Part shown: piece after piece, positions 44,809 through 52,764 of the stretch
Numbering within the stretch: the stretch's first letter is position 1
Layout: every line of letters starts with the position of its first letter
Assembly (NCBI RefSeq): GCF_007829335.1
Contig: NZ_VIWO01000008.1
Span: 124,001-188,000, forward strand
Length of the DNA stretch: 64,000 nt
Source: Chitinophaga polysaccharea
Lineage (GTDB): Bacteria > Bacteroidota > Bacteroidia > Chitinophagales > Chitinophagaceae
Reading direction: 5' to 3'
The notes under the pieces: model-generated
What the model was told of the DNA's origin: nothing
What the model saw: only the letters and a program-made list of their open reading frames with translations
Databases searched by the model: none
Position numbers and translations under genes: made by a program

Positions 44809-47502
44809 CTATTCTGTCTCTATAACCACTGGAGTTTTAATGCGATTATCTAACTCTAAACCATTATCAATACCCTTCATCTCCGCCGGTACACCACGCG
44901 TCATCCACCTAGGCGCAGGCAAATCTCTTAAATAATGATCAAAAAACTGTTTTAAACGAATATTGAAATCTCTAGCAGACCTGCCCCTTATGCCATGATT
45001 TCCATCCGTATATTCCAATAACCATACTCTTTTACCCAATCTTCTCAGCGCCGTGAAAAACTCTGTCGCCTGTAAAAATGAACTCATAGCATCCTTCGTC
45101 GTGTGCATCAGCAAAAGTGGCGTAACTACCTTATCCGCATTGAAAATCGCGGAATTTCTAATATACTGCTCTGGTGCCTGCCATAATGTCCCCCCCATTC
45201 TACCTTGTCCTCCATATTCAAAAAAAGACTGATTACTCCTTCCGCCAACGATTATGCCGTAAGCGCTAACCAAATCTGACATTCCACTCGATGAATAAGC
45301 TGCCGTAAAGATATTCGTATGGGTGATCAAATAGTTTGTTTGTATTCCGCCAAAGCTACACCCTCCTATCCCTAGTTTCCTTTTGTTTACATAAGGCAAA
45401 TACTTTACGTACCTTGCAGCCGAGGTAAGAGCACTAAGTGTACCAGCCATCGGGTCACCAATAACGTATGCAATATCTGGTGAAAAAACAATATATCCAT
45501 TGCTGACATATGTTGGTATGTTTAAATCGCAGCCACCAGCCAAATCGGATGGAGTCAGATACTCATTCAACCCAAATGATTTCCTTTCATAATACTGAAA
45601 AATAACCGGATAAACTTTATTAGAATCAAAATCTTCGGGTTTATATAATATCCCTTGCAATATTCTACCATCATCTGTTTTCCACGAGTGCAACTCCGTG
45701 GTATACCAATTGTATGACTTTTCTGGATTCAAAGAACTGATTGGTCTAAAATCAATAAAATTAGTAGTATAAAAATAATTGGGATATTCCGTTGCACTCA
45801 TTCTACTGACTATATATGCATCCCGGTGAGCCGCTTTAACCGGATATATACCTGATTGATCGATATATGGATTACCAACCAACTTATAAATATAACTCCC
45901 CATAGTGAGTTTCTCAGGCATGCCTGGTCTGCCTATTACTGTCTTATAGTATCCATTTTTCTTAGTAGTTATATCTAAAGCGTTTAACAAAATTGTCTTA
46001 CCTCTTGATACACCCTTGCTATCCTCCAACATTGCGAGAAAGAAAATAATATTATGTTGCTTACCATATCCCTCAGTAATATTAATAGGCTTCCTATTCC
46101 CGGTTGGATCAATCATCCAAATATCAAATCTATCATACAATAGAACTGCATAGTCATTATCGACCCATGCTGCAATTCCTCTAGGCACCTCTCCTGCATC
46201 ATCTCTATAGCAGTCAATCCAAGATGTATTTATATCGCCTGTAATCTTACGGTAAATGCCAGAGGGAACTTCAAAACTATAGTAATTCTTATTAATATTA
46301 TTAAAATATATAACATATTTTCCATCTGGAGAAATACTAATAACGTGTACACCTTCTAATTTGAGTGGAATATCTATCTTTCCATCAGATGATTTAACAG
46401 CATAGGTTATAAGCGCCTTCTTATTCCAGCTACTCTCAGTTCTGTCTCCATCTCCTAAGACAGACTCCACCAAATGTACCTGATCAGCCGCACTACTTGC
46501 AATAACAAACTCGTTACTCTTAGATAAGTAGGTTATATGGTGGCTCGCTACGTCTACCGCTACCGAAGAAAAATGCTCAGGATCTCCATCTTGCAACTGT
46601 GCACTTTGTAATTTATTATCAAGATAACTCCATACATTTACAGTTGAATTTTCCTTTGCTTTAAAATCAGTCTTATGCAGTTTCACCAAAGTAAGAAACA
46701 AATATTTTCCATCAGCACTCATTTTGGATATTCTATCTAAAACAAAACCCTCCTGTCCGCTGAATGACTCATCACTAACTAATAATTCGGCTCGCCCTTT
46801 CTTCTTTTGGTAATACCAAATCTCTTTACAAGCATTCTTTCCCTCAACCATGACAGCGACGCGCGATGCATCGTGATTCAATATCATATCTTCGATACCT
46901 CTTCCTGACCAAAGTATTTCCTCAATACCGCTTGATAAATGCAGCCGTTTCAGTTGTTGGTTTGGTTGACGGTTCACACTGTCGATCACATATAATAACA
47001 CCTTTCCATCTTTACTAAAGGAAAAACTACTAACAGAAGATAAAGATCGCTTTCTTTTTGTGCGTATATTCATTACTGTAATATCCTTACTCTTACTACA
47101 TTTATACCCTATCCACTCTCCATCTCCGTTGGAGGGTAGATTAAAATAGCTGACATCGTCAATTTTATCAATAGTTCTCTCTCCCAGCTTAACAATACAT
47201 AACCTGTTAGTAGTATCTATCAAAATTGCATCTTTGCTGTCAGCCGAAAAAACCACATATCGCACACCTATAAAACGTTCTTCCCAATCACCACTATTCT
47301 CTTTCAGCACTAGCGTAAAATTTCCTATGGGCTCATTCTGAATCTCGTAAGCAGTGTATTTCCCATCGTTAGAAATTATAGGACTCCCCAATGATGGCCA
47401 TCTATCATACGCCGTAGAATCAATGAGGTGTTTTTTCTCCCTTTGGGCAAAACAACAAATAGCAAAAAATACAAAATAAAACGTCCAAAAAACTCTTTTC
47501 AT
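44809..47502 (-). CDS. S9 prolyl-oligopeptidase-family protein (copy 2)
   Basis: An 897-residue paralogue of the protein at 35135 with the same domain order: an N-terminal secretion signal (FWTFYFVFFAICCFAQ), a long beta-propeller region (SADGKYLFLTL, ISPDGKYVIYFNN) and a C-terminal alpha/beta hydrolase. The triad is Ser716 in GGCSFGG, Asp about 804 in HTTKDAM and His about 836 in TDGNHG. The tail is about 20 residues longer. It is probably an active exported serine peptidase or acylpeptide hydrolase, and the two copies may differ in specificity. It faces small protein copy 2 and is divergent from the STN-SusC gene. Confidence 0.87.
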   Translation of the reverse strand: MKRVFWTFYFVFFAICCFAQREKKHLIDSTAYDRWPSLGSPIISNDGKYTAYEIQNEPIGNFTLVLKENSGDWEERFIGVRYVVFSADSKDAILIDTTNRLCIVKLGERTIDKIDDVSYFNLPSNGDGEWIGYKCSKSKDITVMNIRTKRKRSLSSVSSFSFSKDGKVLLYVIDSVNRQPNQQLKRLHLSSGIEEILWSGRGIEDMILNHDASRVAVMVEGKNACKEIWYYQKKKGRAELLVSDESFSGQEGFVLDRISKMSADGKYLFLTLVKLHKTDFKAKENSTVNVWSYLDNKLQSAQLQDGDPEHFSSVAVDVASHHITYLSKSNEFVIASSAADQVHLVESVLGDGDRTESSWNKKALITYAVKSSDGKIDIPLKLEGVHVISISPDGKYVIYFNNINKNYYSFEVPSGIYRKITGDINTSWIDCYRDDAGEVPRGIAAWVDNDYAVLLYDRFDIWMIDPTGNRKPINITEGYGKQHNIIFFLAMLEDSKGVSRGKTILLNALDITTKKNGYYKTVIGRPGMPEKLTMGSYIYKLVGNPYIDQSGIYPVKAAHRDAYIVSRMSATEYPNYFYTTNFIDFRPISSLNPEKSYNWYTTELHSWKTDDGRILQGILYKPEDFDSNKVYPVIFQYYERKSFGLNEYLTPSDLAGGCDLNIPTYVSNGYIVFSPDIAYVIGDPMAGTLSALTSAARYVKYLPYVNKRKLGIGGCSFGGIQTNYLITHTNIFTAAYSSSGMSDLVSAYGIIVGGRSNQSFFEYGGQGRMGGTLWQAPEQYIRNSAIFNADKVVTPLLLMHTTKDAMSSFLQATEFFTALRRLGKRVWLLEYTDGNHGIRGRSARDFNIRLKQFFDHYLRDLPAPRWMTRGVPAEMKGIDNGLELDNRIKTPVVIETE

Positions 47503-47864
47503 TTGTTACGGCATTTAATCAAATAAATACATATTCGAAGTATCAATATTCTCATGATGGGTTCTTCTATCAATATACAATAAGCCACCGTTGTCATATA
47601 GCAGTAAGAACTAACGACACGAATAGACAATATTCACTATATTCTGCTACGACGCTTAGACAAAATATAAGTCAAAAATGGGCGGCGTGTATAACGCGAT
47701 AGCCATATTACCCAAATAATGGGCATTGAGTACTAGCCGATACTAATAAACCTAGACAGCGGAAACTTTAACAAAAAAATAGTACTATCTCAAACATGAA
47801 GTGTAATATAAAGGGATAGCACCACTAGCTGAGTCTAGGAACGCTTCAATTAAATTATAATCAA
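47503..47864. other. AT-rich intergenic region
   Basis: This holds the divergent promoters of the second S9 gene and the STN-SusC gene. No gene, dyad or exact TAnnTTTG box was found in the right orientation. Confidence 0.4.
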
Positions 47865-50800
47865 ATGACAAAAACAATATCACACCCCATACTGTTACGA
47901 ATATTATATCTATCAATATTCTGCTTTTCTAACCCATATAGTCTAATAGCATCCTCCGCCAGGCAAGTTCCCAAAGTGACTATATCTGGTACAAATATAC
48001 CCATCCGGGAGGTGTTCAAGAAAATATATCAACAAACCGGTTTAGAAGTAATAAACAACCTCTCAGACACTCAGCTGGATGAGGAGAATAAGATCACGGT
48101 GAATTTCATTAAAACAGGGATAAGTGAAGTAATGGTGTACCTACTAAATGATAAAAAGGAACTATCCTTCTTTCTAAATGAACACACAATTGATATATTC
48201 AAGAAGCCGGAATTAAAAAAATATAACGCTAGCCATATCCTAAAAAAGGATACAGCGGAAAACAGAGTGCGGATTTCGGGTAAAATTGTGGACAATTCAG
48301 GAAATCCAATTCCCGGAGCCACTATATTAGAGAAAAAAGACAAACGTGGTACAATTTCAGATGCCGCAGGCACTTTCTCACTTTCAAATATAAGCAAAGG
48401 GAGTACAATAGTTGTAAGCTCAATTGGCTTTGAATCTAAGGAAATAATTGCCGATGAAAAAAATTCAATCATCCAATTAAATACGCATACCAATGCACTA
48501 GACGAAAAACTAGTGATAGCATATGGCATCACCACTAAACGACTTAGTACGGGAAACATAAGCAGCGTAAAAGCAATTGATATAGAAAAACAACCCGTTG
48601 GCAATCCCCTACTGGCTGTCGAAGGTCGTGTACCTGGCATTTATATACAACAAGCCACTGGTTTACCCGGAACTGGTGTAATAGTTCGCATTCAAGGGAT
48701 AAACAGTCTGCATAGCGGCAATGACCCCTTCTATGTTGTTGACGGTGTTCCATACATTTCTCAATTACTTCCAACAACAAATATGATAACCGGAAACTCA
48801 GGTGTTACAACTTCTTTCGGAAATCCGTTAAACTATCTCAACACCTCCGATATTGAAAGCATTGAAGTTCTGAAAGATGCAGATGCCACAGCTATCTATG
48901 GCTCAAGAGCTGCAAACGGCGCCGTGCTAATAACTACCAAAAAAGGGAAATCAGGGGAAATTAGAACAAATGTAAAATTTCAAAATGGTTGGGGAACAGT
49001 TGGGCACAAAGTAAATGTACTAAACACGAAAGAATATCTAGAAATGCGTCACGAAGCATTAAAAAATGATGGTATATCCACACCATCAGCGTTTGACTGG
49101 GACCTTAATGGCACCTGGGATACTACCAGAAACGTAGACTGGCAAAAGGAGCTTATTGGTCGCGCGTCAAAATTTACAGATATAGAAGCAAATATTTCTG
49201 GGGGTAGCAATACTATGCAGTTTTTACTCGGCGCAGCATATCGAAAAGAGGGAACGGTATTTCCAGGAGACTTCTCTGACACCAAGGGCTCTCTTCATTT
49301 TAATATGAATGGTAGTTCTAAAAACCAAAAATTCAGAGTGCAATTCTCAGGTTCATACCTTATAGATAATAACAAACTGCCAATGACCGACTTAACGTCT
49401 CTTGCACTTCAATTGGCCCCAGTTTCTCCACTCCCTTATAACAAAGATGGAAGCATCAACTGGATGCCAAGTAGCTCAGGATCAACAACTTTCTTGAATA
49501 ACCCAATGGCACCATTAATACAAAAAAGTGTCAACAAAACGACAAACCTTCTTGCCAGTTCGATATTAAGTTACGAGATTTACCCAGGTCTATTTCTAAA
49601 AACATCTTTTGGATATACCAGCCTTAATGTAAATGAAATTGTAAAATCCCCTCTCTCCATGTATACTCCTGAAGATCGGGTATATTCGATAAGGATATCT
49701 CAATTTACAATGAACCGCAGCAACTCGTGGATCGTTGAGCCACAAGTTGAATTCAACCATAACATCTCAAAAGGTACATTAAATGCCGTAGTAGGCGGTA
49801 CAATAACACAACAAAATAGCGACCAAACGACCATTGCTGCAGGTGGGTTCACCAACGATCTAGTCATGGAGGACCTGGCGGCCGCAACGCTAATGATCGG
49901 ATCCACTATTAACTCCGTTTATAAATACAATGCGTTATTTGGGAGAATTACCTATAATTGGCAGAACAAATATATCCTCAACCTCAACACTAGAAGAGAT
50001 GGCAGCTCCCGCTTCGGTCCACAAAAGCAGTTTCATAATTTCGGGTCTATTGCTGGTGCATGGGTTTTCTCAGAGGAACCCGGATGTCAACATGTCTTCT
50101 CTTTTTTAAATTTCGGGAAACTGCGCGCAAGCTATGGTACCACGGGCAACGATCAGATTGGCGATTATCAATTTATTGACTTATATCAAGCGGTTACCGT
50201 AACAGGAACTCCATATCAAAATACATTGGGCTTAGCCCCGCAAAGATTAACCAATCCGTACCTAGAATGGGAGGAAACCAAGAAATTACAATTCGGTCTG
50301 GATTTAGGATTTATAGACAACAGAATTTTGTTTGGTATTAACTACAATAAAAACACATCAGGAAACCAATTATCAACGTTCAGGTTGCCATTCATTACTG
50401 GGTTTAGTGAAATCACAAAAAATTTTCCAGCGATTATACGTAATACTGGATGGGAGTTCACATTACAAACCACGAATGTTAAAACAGCACATTTCAGCTG
50501 GACCAGCAATATTAACTTGACTATTCCGAAAAATCAATTATACTCATACTTTGGCATTGAAAAAAGCCTTGCATTCTTAATAGGAAAACCTCTCACGCTA
50601 TCCACATTCTTTAGTTATGGAGACATTAATGATACCACAGGTAAATATCAATATAGAGATCTAAAAGGAAATATTACGCTAAACCCATCTGATCCGACTG
50701 ACAGATACATTGCGGTTAGTCCAGACCCAAAGTTCTATGGCGGCTTTCAAAATAGCTTCAGCTACAAAGGTATTTCAATAGATATTTTCTTTCAGTTTAC

Positions 50801-51212
50801 AAAAAAATATGGCGTTGATAACCTGACGTACGGTATCTCGAATACCTATCCCGGCCTATTTAACTTTGGGCGAGGTAATCAGACTACCGCTGTTTTGAAA
50901 CGTTGGCAAAATCCCGGTGATAATGCGACCCGTCAACCTTTCAGTTCTGATGGTAGTAAAGATTTATCAACACTCTCTAATAGTAACGCTGTTTGGACCG
51001 ACCAATCATTCATAAAGTTGCGAAATGTTTCCATTTCGTGGGAATTACCTTCTAATTGGAAAAAAACAATCCATCTTCAAAACGCGAAAATATTTGCAAA
51101 TGCGCAAAATGTATTAACATTTACAAAATATAAAGGATTTGATCCTGAAAGCCCTGGCTTGTCACTACCTCCCTTAAGACTAATAACAATCGGAGCTCAA
51201 ATTTCACTTTAA
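47865..51212 (+). CDS. SusC/RagA transporter with STN domain
   Basis: An 1115-residue protein. After the signal sequence it has an STN domain at about residues 40-125 (VTISGTNIPIREVFKKIYQQTGLEVI), a carboxypeptidase-D-like domain (GKIVDNSGNPIPGATILEKKD), the SusC plug (IESIEVLKDADATAIYGSRAANGAVLITTKKG) and the barrel. An STN domain normally signals through a FecR protein to an ECF sigma factor, but none is encoded nearby, so its regulatory partner must lie elsewhere or be lost. It pairs with the SusD gene 30 bp downstream. Its AT-rich codon use matches the island. Confidence 0.93.
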   Translation: MTKTISHPILLRILYLSIFCFSNPYSLIASSARQVPKVTISGTNIPIREVFKKIYQQTGLEVINNLSDTQLDEENKITVNFIKTGISEVMVYLLNDKKELSFFLNEHTIDIFKKPELKKYNASHILKKDTAENRVRISGKIVDNSGNPIPGATILEKKDKRGTISDAAGTFSLSNISKGSTIVVSSIGFESKEIIADEKNSIIQLNTHTNALDEKLVIAYGITTKRLSTGNISSVKAIDIEKQPVGNPLLAVEGRVPGIYIQQATGLPGTGVIVRIQGINSLHSGNDPFYVVDGVPYISQLLPTTNMITGNSGVTTSFGNPLNYLNTSDIESIEVLKDADATAIYGSRAANGAVLITTKKGKSGEIRTNVKFQNGWGTVGHKVNVLNTKEYLEMRHEALKNDGISTPSAFDWDLNGTWDTTRNVDWQKELIGRASKFTDIEANISGGSNTMQFLLGAAYRKEGTVFPGDFSDTKGSLHFNMNGSSKNQKFRVQFSGSYLIDNNKLPMTDLTSLALQLAPVSPLPYNKDGSINWMPSSSGSTTFLNNPMAPLIQKSVNKTTNLLASSILSYEIYPGLFLKTSFGYTSLNVNEIVKSPLSMYTPEDRVYSIRISQFTMNRSNSWIVEPQVEFNHNISKGTLNAVVGGTITQQNSDQTTIAAGGFTNDLVMEDLAAATLMIGSTINSVYKYNALFGRITYNWQNKYILNLNTRRDGSSRFGPQKQFHNFGSIAGAWVFSEEPGCQHVFSFLNFGKLRASYGTTGNDQIGDYQFIDLYQAVTVTGTPYQNTLGLAPQRLTNPYLEWEETKKLQFGLDLGFIDNRILFGINYNKNTSGNQLSTFRLPFITGFSEITKNFPAIIRNTGWEFTLQTTNVKTAHFSWTSNINLTIPKNQLYSYFGIEKSLAFLIGKPLTLSTFFSYGDINDTTGKYQYRDLKGNITLNPSDPTDRYIAVSPDPKFYGGFQNSFSYKGISIDIFFQFTKKYGVDNLTYGISNTYPGLFNFGRGNQTTAVLKRWQNPGDNATRQPFSSDGSKDLSTLSNSNAVWTDQSFIKLRNVSISWELPSNWKKTIHLQNAKIFANAQNVLTFTKYKGFDPESPGLSLPPLRLITIGAQISL

Positions 51213-51241
51213 TTCAAATTCCTAAGTCTAACATGTGAGTT

Positions 51242-52684
51242 ATGATATCAGCTATCAAAATAAAAAGAAATATTTTCTACCTTATCATGGGCATGATCTT
51301 CATTACCATTCCGCTGTCTAGCTGCAAAAAATTAGTTGAAGTAAACAGCCCTACAACTAGTATCAATGGGAAAAATGTATATACAAACGATGAGACTGCG
51401 GTAGCTGTTCTAACGGGAATTTATAGCCAAATTAGCGCCGCCAGTATGACCGGATTAGATCTTATTTCTATTGGTCTTGTTGCAGGTCTTAGTGCCGATG
51501 AACTTGTCTTATACAGTGGATCCAACAATGCAACGTTGAAAACATACTACTTAAACAACCTTGCTGCACCCAATCCTTTCAACATTTGGAGTAATATTTA
51601 CTCCAAAATCTACATAGTTAATTTAGCCATCGAAGGAATCACGAATTCTATACTTCTTAATCCTAGCGTGAAACAACAACTGCTGGGAGAGGCCAAATTT
51701 CTCAGAGCATTCTTTTTCTTTTACCTTGTTAATTTATACGGAGACGTACCGTTAGCTATAACCAGCGATTATAAAGTTAATAGTGTACTTGCTCGCTCAT
51801 CTCAGGAAAAAGTATGGACACAAATAATTGCAGATTTAACAGAAGCGAAGACACTTTTATCTCCTGATTATCTTGATGCTTCCCTCTTAAAAAAGACGCC
51901 TGAACGAATAAGACCGACTAAATGGGCAGCTATCGCACTTTTGTCCAAAAGCTATTTATACATCGGTGATTGGAAAAACGCTGAAATCGAGTCCAGTGAA
52001 TTAATTGACAACACATCTCTGTACCACCTCGAAGATTCTTTAAATAGCGTTTTCCTTATGAACAATGAAGAAGCCATTTGGCAGCTGCAACCAGTAACCT
52101 ATGGCATGAATACATTAGATGCAAAAATATACATCATTCCGTCTACCGGCCCCTCTGCATATACCCCTGTATACCTAAACGATCACCTCTTGCAAAGCTT
52201 TGAATCAGGAGATCTCCGTAGGACTAAATGGGTAAATAGTGTAGCCGTTGATGATACTACCTACTACTACTTTCCTTTTAAATATCAATCAGCGACATAT
52301 GGAGCCCCGGTAACAGAATACCATACAATATTTCGCCTTGCAGAACAATATCTTATCCGCGCCGAGTCGAGAGCACATCTCAACGATGTCGCCAACGCAA
52401 CAAACGATTTAAATATCATTCGTAAAAGGGCAGGACTAGAAGAACACAAATACAGTACAAATTCGGCTTTACTCACTGCTATAGTTCATGAACGGCAAGT
52501 AGAACTCTTCACAGAATGGGGCAACAGATGGCTTGATCTGAAACGGACTAAAACTATCGATACTATAATGGGCGCAGTGACTCCACAAAAAGGAGGCATA
52601 TGGAGCTCAAACTGGCAACTATATCCAATTCCTTCAACCGAGGTTATTGGCGATGGAAACATAAGACAAAATCCAGGTTATTAA
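51242..52684 (+). CDS. SusD/RagB family lipoprotein
   Basis: A 480-residue lipoprotein (FITIPLSSC, lipobox Cys28). SusD motifs include LLGEAKFLRAFFFFYLVNLYGDVPLA, AAIALLSKSYLYIGDWKNAE, YHTIFRLAEQYLIRAESRAHL, IRKRAGLEE and ERQVELFTEWGNRWLDLKRTK. It forms the lid of the STN-SusC transporter and is followed by the GH2-like enzyme, which suggests a glycan ligand for this pair even though the rest of the island looks peptide-oriented. Confidence 0.92.
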   Translation: MISAIKIKRNIFYLIMGMIFITIPLSSCKKLVEVNSPTTSINGKNVYTNDETAVAVLTGIYSQISAASMTGLDLISIGLVAGLSADELVLYSGSNNATLKTYYLNNLAAPNPFNIWSNIYSKIYIVNLAIEGITNSILLNPSVKQQLLGEAKFLRAFFFFYLVNLYGDVPLAITSDYKVNSVLARSSQEKVWTQIIADLTEAKTLLSPDYLDASLLKKTPERIRPTKWAAIALLSKSYLYIGDWKNAEIESSELIDNTSLYHLEDSLNSVFLMNNEEAIWQLQPVTYGMNTLDAKIYIIPSTGPSAYTPVYLNDHLLQSFESGDLRRTKWVNSVAVDDTTYYYFPFKYQSATYGAPVTEYHTIFRLAEQYLIRAESRAHLNDVANATNDLNIIRKRAGLEEHKYSTNSALLTAIVHERQVELFTEWGNRWLDLKRTKTIDTIMGAVTPQKGGIWSSNWQLYPIPSTEVIGDGNIRQNPGY

Positions 52685-52764
52685 TCAACATCTTATTCTC
52701 TTCTTTATAGCTATATGTTATAGTGGGAAAGACTCTTGGAGACAATTCCGATAAACCATTACTA

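Noticed and set aside
48071..48640. 189-codon minus-strand frame opposite the STN-SusC gene
   Set aside because: Antisense to the plug region of an intact receptor, with Ser/Leu-rich low-complexity translation.
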